Below the pieces are notes generated by a model, which saw only the letters and a program-made list of their open reading frames with translations, was not told where the DNA came from and made no database searches. The position numbers and the translations under genes were made by a program. Shown in pieces: positions 18,652 through 27,363 of a stretch of DNA of 64,000 nucleotides. This stretch comes from Vicinamibacterales bacterium (GTDB lineage: Bacteria; Acidobacteriota; Vicinamibacteria; Vicinamibacterales; UBA823), in assembly GCA_036012125.1 (NCBI GenBank), contig DASCOS010000013.1:124001-188000 (forward strand), in the 5' to 3' direction. How positions within the stretch are numbered: the stretch's first letter is position 1; each line of letters opens with the position of its first letter.

Positions 18652-18790
18652 GGCATTTGAATGACGAAGCAGTAGATGTTAAACCTGTGAAGAGGGGACT
18701 AGTAGATAGAAAATTGTCCGTGCAAAGGAGACACGGGTTCATAGATCGATTTATTGATAACAGTGCTCGCGAGAGCGCGCAGAGATTGAT

Positions 18791-19678
18791 ATGAGCGGTG
18801 GAAAATTGTCTCCAGACGGACGTTTTGTGATTTTAACGGGGCTTTCTGGCTCCGGTAAATCCCAGGCAATTCATGCGCTAGAAGATCTCGGATACTTCTG
18901 TGTAGACAATCTTCCGTCGACCCTCATTCCGACGCTGGCTAATTTAACCGCTCTTGCCGGGGGCGTTCGGGCAAAAACAGCTGTTGTGGTCGATATTCGC
19001 GAGGGTAAGTTTCTGTCCCAGTTTCCAAAGGTGTTTAAAGAGCTACAGGCTGATACAAGTTTAGGCCTCAGGCTAATCTTTCTTGAGGCGACTGATAGCG
19101 CTCTGTTACGACGATTTAGCGAGACGAGAAGACCTCATCCGCTGGCTCGCCAACGTTCCCCACGTGAGGGTATTCGGATGGAGCGCAAACGGTTGGCTAA
19201 AATTCGACGGCTTGCAGATCAGATTATCGATACTAGTAATATGACGGTGCATGAACTACGGAGATCCTTTCTTGATTTAACCCGGGCTCGCTCTCAAACC
19301 AAGCTGGTCATGACATTGCTATCATTTGGGTTCAAATACGGTAATCCAGTCGACGCGGATCTCTTATTGGATGTACGGTTTCTCCCGAATCCCCACTTTG
19401 TCCCTTCGTTGCGTGCTAAAACAGGCCGTAGTAAGGCTGTGAGAGAATTTCTGTGCGGTCATCATGAAACCAAAGAGTCTCTTTTAAAACTTGAGGAGTT
19501 CTTAAGGTTTCTCATTCCTAAATATGTTGCAGAGGGCAAGAGCCACCTAACTGTTGCAATTGGATGCACTGGAGGGCGGCATCGCTCTGTGACGATAGCT
19601 GAGGCTCTAATGAAGCGGCTGAAGTCCATTAAAGAAGTCCGCCTTCGCACTAGACATCGAGACGTTCGAGCGGATTGA
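18791..19678 (+). CDS. rapZ: RNase adapter RapZ / YvcJ-family nucleotide-binding protein
   Basis: P-loop protein of the RapZ/YvcJ family, 295 aa. The N-terminal Walker A is GLSGSGKS, followed by the characteristic ALEDLGYFCVDNLP segment. The C-terminal domain has FKYGNPVDADLLLDVRFLPNP and GCTGGRHRSV. In enterobacteria RapZ guides RNase E to GlmZ; elsewhere the function is a less defined nucleotide and metabolite sensor. Its place after rpoN is conserved in many bacteria, but the hpf and hprK genes often found between them are absent here. The ATG at 18791 has no strong ribosome site in the preceding 139 bases. Confidence 0.93.
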   Translation: MSGGKLSPDGRFVILTGLSGSGKSQAIHALEDLGYFCVDNLPSTLIPTLANLTALAGGVRAKTAVVVDIREGKFLSQFPKVFKELQADTSLGLRLIFLEATDSALLRRFSETRRPHPLARQRSPREGIRMERKRLAKIRRLADQIIDTSNMTVHELRRSFLDLTRARSQTKLVMTLLSFGFKYGNPVDADLLLDVRFLPNPHFVPSLRAKTGRSKAVREFLCGHHETKESLLKLEEFLRFLIPKYVAEGKSHLTVAIGCTGGRHRSVTIAEALMKRLKSIKEVRLRTRHRDVRAD

Positions 19679-19736
19679 GAAAGGTAGTCGTGGTCTATCA
19701 ATTGCGTTCATTGATAGTTGTCGAGAGGAGAGCGGC

Positions 19737-20108
19737 TTGAGTGATGGGGTGACGAAGGTCGAGAAGCCCTGGGGCTATGAGTTGCTCTGGGCGATAACCG
19801 ATCGATATGTTGGGAAGATAATCCATGTAAATGCAGGCCATGCTCTCAGCCTCCAGTATCACGAACGGAAGGATGAAACGATATTGGTATGGTCAGGAAG
19901 GGTTGTTCTTGAGGTGAAAGAGGACGGTCAACTGGTTCAGAGGGAAATGGCCTCTGGAAAATCTATCCACCTCGCTCCCGGGACGGTGCATCGGATCACG
20001 GCAATCGAAGAAAGCGACCTTGTTGAAGTATCAACGCCAGAACTAGACGATGTTGTTAGGCTAGAAGACAACTACGGACGTGCCGATCCGTTACATCGGT
20101 CGAAGTAG
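19737..20108 (+). CDS. Cupin-domain protein, mannose-6-phosphate isomerase-like
   Basis: Single-domain cupin of 123 aa, resembling the C-terminal cupin of type II phosphomannose isomerases: KPWGYELLW near the start, SLQYHERKDET with metal-binding His and Glu residues, GRVVLEV, and LAPGTVHRI with the last metal His. It starts at a TTG with GAGGAGAG about 8 bases upstream. Likely a small sugar-phosphate isomerase or sugar-binding cupin; the substrate is not determined. It ends the forward run and converges with ssb. A small perfect hairpin (ACGAA-CCCC-TTCGT, 20122-20135) lies between them but lacks a T-run. Confidence 0.8.
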   Translation: MSDGVTKVEKPWGYELLWAITDRYVGKIIHVNAGHALSLQYHERKDETILVWSGRVVLEVKEDGQLVQREMASGKSIHLAPGTVHRITAIEESDLVEVSTPELDDVVRLEDNYGRADPLHRSK

Positions 20109-20134
20109 CCGTCGCCTAAGAACGAACCCCTTCG

Positions 20135-20581
20135 TCAAAATGGAATATCGTCGTCGGTGAGTTCACCTGCTTGGTTGGGGCTAGGGGAACTAGGCGCTGA
20201 TTCACTGTCAGCGCTACTAGATCGTGAACCACCATCACCTCGGCTGCCAAGGAGTACTAGGCGATCGCCAGGCCCCACTCTTACTTCAGTCGTGGATCGC
20301 TTTTGGCCTTCTTTGTCTTCCCATTGGCGCGTTTCGAGGCGACCCTCAACAAAAATCTGTTTTCCTTTTAGCAGATACTGGCTCAGATTCTCGGCAGTTT
20401 TACCCCATAAGACGATTCGATGCCATTCAGTCTTCTCTTTACGTTCACCAGTATTTTTGTCTTTCCAGGTGTCAGTGGTGGCAATGCTAAAATTTGATAC
20501 CGCAGCGCCGCTTGGCGTGTATTTCAATTCAGCATCTCTACCAAGATTTCCCACTAGAATCACTCTATTCACGCTACCCAT
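20135..20581 (-). CDS. ssb: Single-stranded DNA-binding protein
   Basis: SSB of 148 aa. The OB fold begins with SVNRVILVGNLGRDAELKYT and has the usual WKDKNTGERKEKTEWHRIV and GKQIFVEGRLETRQWED segments. A Gly/Ser/Pro-rich flexible linker follows, and the acidic tip DDDIPF recruits partner proteins such as RecJ, which is encoded nearby. Length and tip are typical, so the gene is intact. Confidence 0.97.
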   Translation of the reverse strand: MGSVNRVILVGNLGRDAELKYTPSGAAVSNFSIATTDTWKDKNTGERKEKTEWHRIVLWGKTAENLSQYLLKGKQIFVEGRLETRQWEDKEGQKRSTTEVRVGPGDRLVLLGSRGDGGSRSSSADSESAPSSPSPNQAGELTDDDIPF

Positions 20582-20647
20582 CGCATTCCTCTTTTCGAAA
20601 TATGTGTAATAACTCGAGCCAGACCATCTGTCGACTCAACACTGAAT

Positions 20648-21484
20648 TTAGGGGCGGTTTAAGCGATTGAGCGCCTGAAGTGCGAGAGCGGCCATGCGAC
20701 TATCGGGAAAGCTGTCCAGCACAGTCTGAAATGTTTCGCGGGCCTGATCCGTATCGCCAAGGCGATCAAGTGCTAGTCCTTTCTTGTATTGAGCTTCAGG
20801 AACAGCATTTCCTTCTGAATGGTTTACGATTACCTCGTCGTATGCGAGTACGGCATCGGCGAATCGTCCATCATTATAGTGAGTTTCCCCAATGTAAAAC
20901 TGTGCGTCGTCGGCTAGGTCAGACCGGGGAAAGGTCTTAATGTATGTATCAAAACCTGCGATGGCTAAAGACCATTGACCGGTTGAATAATCTGCCCACG
21001 CATTATCGTACAAGCGTTGAGGGGAGATCCCTGGATTTGTTGGAAGAGGTGGCTCCGGGCTTGGCGCACTGACTTGTTCGCCTTCGGATTCAGTGGCCTC
21101 GGAATCGTCTACAGTTGCCGGGAATCGTGGAATTGACATCCTGAGCGCTTCGATTTCCTGAGAAAACGAAGAAATCCGGACGTTAGTATCATCAACCTTC
21201 TCTCTAAGAACACGGATACTGTTTGCAACAGTATCGACGAGTAAGCGGCTGTCGGCAAAGGCCTGGCGATTGATCGCAGCCTGGTCGGTTACCGATAGCG
21301 ACATGTCGTCCAATGCTTTTGTGAGAATCGCCACCATTAGGGCAAGCTCTTGCGTTTGCATTTGGAGAATCCGAAGGTCGGCCATTATTTGGCGCTCTTC
21401 ATCACTCTGAGCACTCAAAGGATGACTCAAGGCAAGGCTGAGCATGATCGAGCCTAGTAATGTGAAGAGAACCTTACGTTTCAT
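20648..21484 (-). CDS. ybgF: Tol-Pal system protein YbgF / CpoB
   Basis: Periplasmic protein of 278 aa with a signal peptide ending near LSAQ (about residue 26), a coiled-coil region (about 30-115, many heptad-like Leu/Ile and Gln), a Pro-rich linker and C-terminal TPR repeats (YDNAWADYSTGQW, AQFYIGETHYNDGRFADAV, AQYKKGLALDRLGD). CpoB coordinates outer-membrane constriction with peptidoglycan synthesis. It lies 15 bases after pal at the end of the tol operon, the standard position. Confidence 0.92.
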   Translation of the reverse strand: MKRKVLFTLLGSIMLSLALSHPLSAQSDEERQIMADLRILQMQTQELALMVAILTKALDDMSLSVTDQAAINRQAFADSRLLVDTVANSIRVLREKVDDTNVRISSFSQEIEALRMSIPRFPATVDDSEATESEGEQVSAPSPEPPLPTNPGISPQRLYDNAWADYSTGQWSLAIAGFDTYIKTFPRSDLADDAQFYIGETHYNDGRFADAVLAYDEVIVNHSEGNAVPEAQYKKGLALDRLGDTDQARETFQTVLDSFPDSRMAALALQALNRLNRP

Positions 21485-21499
21485 GATGCGCCTTGCATA

Positions 21500-22084
21500 T
21501 TATTGGGCCGTTATAACGAAATGGGCCCGGCGATTCAACTGCCAGGCCTCCTCGTCCTGCCCTGGGGCAAACGGGAACTCTTCTCCGTAACTTATCGTAC
21601 GTAGTCGGTCTTCAGAGATACCCAAACTTATAAGGTAATCTTGAGCTGCGAGAGCGCGACGCTCGCCAAGAGCTAGATTGTACTCCGCCGTTCCACGTTC
21701 GTCGCAATGTCCTTCTATTGTAATCACCCAGCTCGAGTACTGACGCAATGTTGTAGCGTTTCTTTGGAGGTCGAATTGGGTATCGGGACCTATCTCAGAG
21801 CTATCGTATGCGAAGAAAACAGGGACCAGTGGTGACTCCCGGTTAAGTTCGTCCAAAGATTGGACTATGAGCGGTTCCTCTTCCAGCACGGGTTCCGGCT
21901 GAACGGCCGCTGGGGGTTCAATAGGAGCGGGGGGTGCGATTGGCGCGGGCGGTGGAGCGATAGGCGCCGGTGGGGGAGTAGGCTCTACTTCTGGCGGCGG
22001 GTTGCCGCCGCAAGCTCCGGTAGCCAAGGTCGCTGCAATAACACCAGAAAACATAATTTGTTGAATCGTTAGTCGTATCTGCAT
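21500..22084 (-). CDS. pal: Peptidoglycan-associated lipoprotein Pal
   Basis: Outer-membrane lipoprotein that binds peptidoglycan and TolB, 194 aa. It has a signal peptide with lipobox ATGAC (Cys25) and then a long Pro/Ala-rich linker with repeated PAPIAPP units. The OmpA-like domain carries FFAYDSSEI, GHCDERGTAEYNLALGERRA and the closing RRAHFVI. The proline-rich spacer is longer than in enterobacterial Pal and would extend the reach to the cell wall. It lies 55 bases after tolB in the same operon. Confidence 0.95.
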   Translation of the reverse strand: MQIRLTIQQIMFSGVIAATLATGACGGNPPPEVEPTPPPAPIAPPPAPIAPPAPIEPPAAVQPEPVLEEEPLIVQSLDELNRESPLVPVFFAYDSSEIGPDTQFDLQRNATTLRQYSSWVITIEGHCDERGTAEYNLALGERRALAAQDYLISLGISEDRLRTISYGEEFPFAPGQDEEAWQLNRRAHFVITAQ

Positions 22085-22139
22085 GGCAATATTAGTCTCA
22101 AATGGAGCAAGTCGAGGACTCCCTTAATGTTTGTTTGCT

Positions 22140-23528
22140 TCAATATGACCAATGGGACATTTCGTTGTTTCCCACTCGGGTAACTCGGTTAAGATTTCGT
22201 CCGTCTCTGGCCATTGTGAAAATTTGCTTTTCACCTGAACGTGTTGAGGTAAACGCCAAATGTCGACCATTCGGAGCGTATGCTGGACTTTCGTTGGTAC
22301 CTAGTCCGAAGGTTAACTGACGGACGACTCCACTCGCCAGTTCAAGAACCTTAATGTCGTGACCCGGGCCCGTTCGTGAAGAATACGCGATCTCGTTAAA
22401 GGGCGATGGGGACCATGTTGGGCGATCACAATAGGATTCAAACGTCATTCGCCGTATTCCTGTGCCGTCAACACTGATCACGTAGATCTGAGGCCGTCCT
22501 GACCGGTCTGAGGTGAATGCCAGTTGGTTACCAGTTGGCGACCAAGTTGGGCTTGTATCGATTGCTGGGTTATGGGTGAGTCGCGTTAGGTTACTTCCAT
22601 CGATATCAACGATATAGAGCTCAGGATTACCATCGCGGTTCGAAGTAAAGGCGATCTGTCTACCGTTGGGTGACCAGGCTGGTAACCAATTCTGCTCCTT
22701 AGCGTTTCCAGCGGCAGGGGTTTCTAGGCGTCCTTCATAGATAAACGACACGAACACGTCTGAAAACCCGCGACGATACGAGGTGTAGGCAATAGCGCGA
22801 CCATCCACTGACCACGAAGGTGTGATATTAAGCGACCGATTAACGGTTACTCGTTGAGGATTTCGACCGTCATAATCAGCGATGTACACTTCCTTGATCG
22901 TTCGGTTGTCGACCGGACCGATCAGTCTTTCTCCGTTGCGATCAGAAACAAAGGTTAGCTTGGTTCGTGCGACTCCACGCAAACCACGTTGATTCTGATG
23001 GATTTCGTCAGCAATCGTGTGTGCGTACAGGCGAGGGTTTCTTGCAGACCCAGTGTACTGGCGACTGAAGACTGATTCCTGACCACGTACGTTAAAGAGG
23101 CGAACCTGGACTTGGACCATCTCATTGGTTCTTTGAACTGTTCCAATGACGACTCCATCAGCGCCGATTTCACGCCATCGATCAAAAGGAATGTCGGTCA
23201 TTGACCGAGCGGCCGGTATCGTGTTGTACGTGTCCCTAGGAATCATGTAGAACTCTCGCTCGAAATCGAGATCGTTCCAGAGCACTTCCGCCAACATTTG
23301 AGCAAGTTCCGTGGTTTCCGGATCGTCGGTAAGGATGATGAAGTCTGGAACAGCGAAGCGAGGTTGCGTGCCGATACTTTCCCCGATAATGAGTTCCACC
23401 TCAGATGGCTGACGCTGGGCTGCTTCTTGCTGGGACAATGGCAATGTCTGCAGCGGAGAAGCTTGGGTTGTGATCAGGGCAATGCCAAGGAGAATCGAGG
23501 CGACGACGAAATGTAATTGGTTGCCCAT
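22140..23528 (-). CDS. tolB: Tol-Pal system beta-propeller protein TolB
   Basis: Periplasmic propeller of the Tol-Pal system, 462 aa. A signal peptide (hydrophobic FVVASILLGIALIT) is followed by the TolB N-terminal domain and WD40-like blades with the classic motif GR-x-IA(F/Y)TS-R in repeated copies (SWSVDGRAIAYTS, WSPNGRQIAFTSNRDG, WSPTGNQLAFTSDRSG, YAPNGRHLAFTSTRSG). The open frame runs back to 23798, but the start is the ATG at 23528, which overlaps the tolA stop as TAATG and precedes the signal peptide. Confidence 0.95.
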   Translation of the reverse strand: MGNQLHFVVASILLGIALITTQASPLQTLPLSQQEAAQRQPSEVELIIGESIGTQPRFAVPDFIILTDDPETTELAQMLAEVLWNDLDFEREFYMIPRDTYNTIPAARSMTDIPFDRWREIGADGVVIGTVQRTNEMVQVQVRLFNVRGQESVFSRQYTGSARNPRLYAHTIADEIHQNQRGLRGVARTKLTFVSDRNGERLIGPVDNRTIKEVYIADYDGRNPQRVTVNRSLNITPSWSVDGRAIAYTSYRRGFSDVFVSFIYEGRLETPAAGNAKEQNWLPAWSPNGRQIAFTSNRDGNPELYIVDIDGSNLTRLTHNPAIDTSPTWSPTGNQLAFTSDRSGRPQIYVISVDGTGIRRMTFESYCDRPTWSPSPFNEIAYSSRTGPGHDIKVLELASGVVRQLTFGLGTNESPAYAPNGRHLAFTSTRSGEKQIFTMARDGRNLNRVTRVGNNEMSHWSY

Positions 23529-24322
23529 TAGGGTAGGTATTGGAAAACGAGACGAACAGTTAGTGAGTCTTCCGAATAGGCGCTTGGCAGGGGCGGAAGC
23601 TGGGCTGTTAGCAGCACTGCCCGCTGAGAGGCGAGGTCGAGTGCCACATAGCGACTTGTGCGGATAACTCCGACATCGACAAGGCGTCCGTCCCGCTGAA
23701 TGGTAAAGCGTACTATGGTCTCTCCCGTTACTTGCTGTTGATTGTTCCAGTTGCGTTGTATAAGGTCGGCCATCGTTCTTAAATACTCCGGGCAGCAAAA
23801 CGAACCAACATCAAGCTCTCCACCGGCACCTCCTCCGCCACCAGTCGATAGTCCGAAGCCGAGGCCCTGAACGCCGGTCTCTGCGAGTGCGCTACCTGGC
23901 CTGACTTCATCACCCTCACTTCTCGTAGAACCTCGGGCGCCCTCCGGGGCCGATTCGACTTCTGGTGGATTGGCCACCTCGCGCCGGCGCGATTCGGGGG
24001 TGGGTACAGCCATTTCAGGAACCTGACGGGCGGGAACCCGGACTGCCCTGGGACGAGGATCTGGGGGAAGGTCATTGATTTGTTGGACAGGTCTACCACC
24101 GAGAGGAGTCTGGCCTCCAGTGTCAGGCCCCTCCGGACCTCCAAGACTGATTGACATCGTCGGACCCACTTCGGTCTCAGCCCGAACGCCCCATTCAGAT
24201 GGAAGGAGTATAAGCACGAGTAAGGCGACCACATGCACCACTGCTGAGACGCCCAACATTTTCCCGAAACGATCCGGATTGACTGAGCGCGCTAGGAGGA
24301 CCTCTGTTGCCGATTCCTTCAT
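23528..24322 (-). CDS. tolA: TolA/TonB-type energy-transducing protein
   Basis: Inner-membrane link of the Tol system, 264 aa. It has one N-terminal membrane helix (VSAVVHVVALLVLILL), a Pro/Arg/Glu-rich and Gly-rich periplasmic linker, and a TonB-C-type domain (TGETIVRFTIQRDGRLVDV ... LDLASQRAV). The long helical stalk of enterobacterial TolA is missing; the linker is disordered instead. A Cys-Cys pair before the C-terminal domain (SFCCPEYL) might form a disulfide or bind a ligand. The operon position between tolR and tolB supports TolA over TonB. Confidence 0.85.
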   Translation of the reverse strand: MKESATEVLLARSVNPDRFGKMLGVSAVVHVVALLVLILLPSEWGVRAETEVGPTMSISLGGPEGPDTGGQTPLGGRPVQQINDLPPDPRPRAVRVPARQVPEMAVPTPESRRREVANPPEVESAPEGARGSTRSEGDEVRPGSALAETGVQGLGFGLSTGGGGGAGGELDVGSFCCPEYLRTMADLIQRNWNNQQQVTGETIVRFTIQRDGRLVDVGVIRTSRYVALDLASQRAVLLTAQLPPLPSAYSEDSLTVRLVFQYLP

Positions 24323-24337
24323 AGGTTAGTGTGTTCG

Positions 24338-24796
24338 TTAACGATCTTCTGGTAGGCGGGTGACAAGGCCAACACGTTGAACCCCGCCATCCTTTAGCTT
24401 ATCCATGACCGCCATCAGTTCCTGCATCGTGACAGCAGAATCGCCGCGAAGAAACACATCATCCTGGTCATTTTCGGATAGGGTCTGACGGACCCGCTCG
24501 TCTAGAACGCTGAGCGGCACATCCTCCTCGCCTAGTTGCACAATACCATCTGTGCGGTAGCTAAGCGGAATCGTAACGAATATTCGATCGGCACTAATTG
24601 AGGAGGCTCGCCTAGCAACGGGTAGGTTAACGTCCAGTCCTCGTTGCATCAGTGGCGCTGTCACCATAAAAATAATTAGGAGCACGAGCATTACGTCGAC
24701 CAATGGGATTATGTTTATTTCAGAGAGAGAGCTCGACACTCTTTCCCCTCGTGCTCGTCGAGTGCTTCCAGTCGAGTGAGCCTTGTGAATCCTCAA
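24338..24796 (-). CDS. tolR: ExbD/TolR-type proton-channel protein
   Basis: Inner-membrane protein of 152 aa that forms the proton channel with TolQ. It has a single membrane helix with the essential Asp: INIIPLVDVMLVLLIIFMV. The periplasmic domain ends in the usual VMDKLKDGGVQRVGLVT. The start is probably the TTG at 24796, 13 bases after tolQ, because the residues before the helix are basic as expected for a cytoplasmic N-terminus. The gene spacing (13 and 15 bases) shows one transcript with tolQ and tolA. Confidence 0.93.
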   Translation of the reverse strand: MRIHKAHSTGSTRRARGERVSSSLSEINIIPLVDVMLVLLIIFMVTAPLMQRGLDVNLPVARRASSISADRIFVTIPLSYRTDGIVQLGEEDVPLSVLDERVRQTLSENDQDDVFLRGDSAVTMQELMAVMDKLKDGGVQRVGLVTRLPEDR

Positions 24797-24809
24797 GGTT
24801 GCCTTCCGA

Positions 24810-25511
24810 TCACGAGAAGTTTCGCTCCGCTATATTTAGAAACTCTAAGGAGAAGTCATCCATTTCCGAGACGAATAGTTTTACGCGATGAGTCAGATGA
24901 TTGTAAAAGTACACGGCCGGAATCGCCGCGAAAAGGCCGGCTGCCGTTGCAATGAGTGCTTCAGCAATTCCAGGCGCGACTACACCAAGACTGCTAGAGC
25001 CTGTTGCAGCAATTCCTTGGAATGAGTTCATTATTCCCCATACTGTTCCAAACAGTCCGATGAATGGTGTAATGCTTGCAGTGGTTGCCAAAAACTCTAT
25101 CCGGCTCTCCATCTTATTCACCTCGACGGCAGCTGCTCGTTGTAGAGCGCGGTCTAAGGCGTCGATGCTCCTGAGTGTGAGACTGGAGTCGGAAGGAGGC
25201 GAGTCGTCGTCGTTTGACGCCCGGAGTTGAGAATTGAGTTCCGCATACCCGGTCTGAAAAATTCCAACCAACGGACTTCTATTAAGCGATCCGCAAACTG
25301 CTTGAACCTCTGAAAATTTTCGACTACGTCGAAAGACATCTCGAAATCGCTCAGATTCACTTTCGACAAGGCGAAAATGCAGTATCTTGCGAAGGACGAT
25401 TGCCCAGGAGGCAACTGAAAAGAGAATCAGGATTAGTAAAACGAATCTGGAGAGTAGGCCGGATCGAGCGACGAGGTCTAGGACGCCGCTACCCATCGTG
25501 CTATCAGGCAT
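24810..25511 (-). CDS. tolQ: MotA/TolQ/ExbB proton-channel family protein
   Basis: Proton-channel partner of TolR, about 233 aa with three membrane helices: the first near residues 20-42 (LLSRFVLLILILFSVASWA) and a pair in the C-terminal half with TTASITPFIGLFGTVWGIMNSF and IAEALIATAAGLFAAIPAV, which hold the family's conserved Thr and Pro. The frame is open to a TTG at 25583, but the ATG at 25511 has a well-placed ribosome site (AGGG, 5-6 bases upstream) and suits the family's N-terminus. It is the first gene of the tol-pal operon. Confidence 0.93.
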   Translation of the reverse strand: MPDSTMGSGVLDLVARSGLLSRFVLLILILFSVASWAIVLRKILHFRLVESESERFRDVFRRSRKFSEVQAVCGSLNRSPLVGIFQTGYAELNSQLRASNDDDSPPSDSSLTLRSIDALDRALQRAAAVEVNKMESRIEFLATTASITPFIGLFGTVWGIMNSFQGIAATGSSSLGVVAPGIAEALIATAAGLFAAIPAVYFYNHLTHRVKLFVSEMDDFSLEFLNIAERNFS

Positions 25512-25610
25512 ATCACCCTGCACTTGCAAAAGCGCCAGAGTGATGAATCCAAGCGTGCGCAACGAAGCCTCCGAGCAATTCAATGCGCCGCTGGGACAGC
25601 GCGACGAGTG

Positions 25611-25639
25611 AGCGTAGCACGCGGATTAAGGGCTGTCAA
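25611..25639 (-). promoter_or_regulatory. Candidate sigma70 promoter of the tol-pal operon
   Basis: Reverse strand: a perfect TTGACA (25639-25634), a 17-base spacer and TACGCT (25616-25611). The -35 box is ideal and the -10 box weak (3 of 6). It lies 100 bases before the tolQ ATG in the divergent tolQ-recN spacer. Confidence 0.4.
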
Positions 25640-25713
25640 ACGTATGATAGCATGGGGTTTCCCGTGCCGTGACTAATCTGGCAAGGGGCCCTAATCAAAC
25701 AGCGGAATGAGCA

Positions 25714-27342
25714 ATGATTCGGTTTCTTCAGATTAAGAACCTCGCGGTAATTGAGGAACTTCAGCTGGAATTGGACGATGGGCTGACTGTCCTTACGGGA
25801 GAAACGGGAGCTGGAAAGTCGATCATTGTCGGCGCCATGGGCCTGCTTGTTGGGGACAGAGCATCTTCGGAACTGATACGCACAGGTGAATCCTCTGCAA
25901 CGGTAGAGGCGATCTTTGAGAAGGCTGACGGCGCTGAGATTTTGGTTCGCCGAGAAATTCATTCAAGTGGAAGAAGTCGGGCCTTCGTTGATGGAACCCT
26001 CGTTACAACGTCTCACCTTCGCTCCCTCGGAACTGAATTGCTCGACCTTCATGGTCAACATGCTCACCAACAACTGCTCAATGCGACGTCACACATTGAT
26101 CTCCTAGATGAGTTTAGTGGCCTCATGGGAGACAGGGGCGAGCTTTTTACGCTCTTTGAGAAACTTCGCACCTGTCGTTTGGCCCTGGATGAGGCCAGTA
26201 GTGAAACGAAGGACGTTGGCGATCGGCTTGAGATGCTACGATTTCAGCTTGCCGACATTCAAAAGGTAGACCCTGGCCGCGGTGAGGCTGATCAGCTTAG
26301 GGAAAAGAGGAAACGCCTCTTGAACGCGGATTCAATCTATCGTCTGTCAATCGAGGCTTATGAGTCCCTATACGAGTCGGAGGGATCCGTCATTGATTCC
26401 TTGGCTGATATTTGGCGTAAGGTTGAGGAGTTATCTGACCTAGACGATTTATTTAAAAACCATCTCCCGTCAAAGGAGTCCGTTCAGTCCCAGCTTGAGG
26501 AGCTTGCTCAAGCCTTAAGGACTAGGAGTGAGGAGATCGATGGTGTTCCGGAGCAGCTGCAAGAGGTTGAAGACCGACTCGCGACTCTCGATGACCTTGG
26601 TCGTAAATATGGACAAGGCGACGTAGATCGGGTTTTAGATCGCCAAGTAGAACTCGAAGACGAATTGAAAACCCTCAGTAACTATTCAGGCCGGATTAAG
26701 GTGTTGACGATTGAGTTAGAAAAGGTCGAGCAGCAGTACCAAAAATGCGCAGAAGAGCTATCAAAAAAACGCCGAGCGATGGCGCCTAAGCTTACCGATC
26801 GACTCGAGTCGTTAATGGGTGAGCTAGCGATGGAGAATGCTCGGTGTCAATTTCGATTCGTTCAGAAAGATGGCGAGCTTCCAATTACCGAACGCGGCAT
26901 TGACCAATGCGAGTTGTATCTTGCCCCGAATGAGGGCGAGGAGCCCCGACCTTTAGCTCGCATAGCGTCGGGTGGGGAGTTGTCCAGAGTCATGCTGGCT
27001 CTTAAGACCGCAGCCTGTTCTGATGAAGCAGGGAGGACCCTTGTTTTCGATGAAGTTGATGCAGGGATTGGTGGGCGTGTCGCGGACGTTGTAGGTAGAC
27101 GGCTAAAAGGCCTCGGCGAACGTTTTCAGGTTCTCTGCGTTACCCATCTTCCACAGATAGCGGTTTACGGTTTGGGTCAGATTGAGATTCGCAAGGTGGT
27201 GAATGAGGGGCGGACTTTAACCACTGCGGCGGCGGTGTCGGGATCGGAACGTCTTGATGCGATCGCGGCTATGATGGGAACAGGCAGGCCGACTGCTCAG
27301 AGCCGTCGAAATGCAGCTGAGTTGTTAAAAGGGGCTCAATAG
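25714..27342 (+). CDS. recN: DNA repair protein RecN
   Basis: SMC-like ATPase in double-strand-break repair, 542 aa. The N-terminal Walker A is GETGAGKS (29-36) and is followed by the RecN segment ELLDLHGQHAHQQLL. A coiled-coil middle (about 150-360) comes next. The C-terminal half has the ABC signature IASGGELSRVMLALK and Walker B TLVFDEVDAGIGG, then CVTHLPQIA. Length is normal. It is divergent from tolQ and first of a run with miaB and a bifunctional nuclease. Confidence 0.96.
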   Translation: MIRFLQIKNLAVIEELQLELDDGLTVLTGETGAGKSIIVGAMGLLVGDRASSELIRTGESSATVEAIFEKADGAEILVRREIHSSGRSRAFVDGTLVTTSHLRSLGTELLDLHGQHAHQQLLNATSHIDLLDEFSGLMGDRGELFTLFEKLRTCRLALDEASSETKDVGDRLEMLRFQLADIQKVDPGRGEADQLREKRKRLLNADSIYRLSIEAYESLYESEGSVIDSLADIWRKVEELSDLDDLFKNHLPSKESVQSQLEELAQALRTRSEEIDGVPEQLQEVEDRLATLDDLGRKYGQGDVDRVLDRQVELEDELKTLSNYSGRIKVLTIELEKVEQQYQKCAEELSKKRRAMAPKLTDRLESLMGELAMENARCQFRFVQKDGELPITERGIDQCELYLAPNEGEEPRPLARIASGGELSRVMLALKTAACSDEAGRTLVFDEVDAGIGGRVADVVGRRLKGLGERFQVLCVTHLPQIAVYGLGQIEIRKVVNEGRTLTTAAAVSGSERLDAIAAMMGTGRPTAQSRRNAAELLKGAQ

Positions 27343-27363
27343 GGCAGGGAGAAGAAAACACGA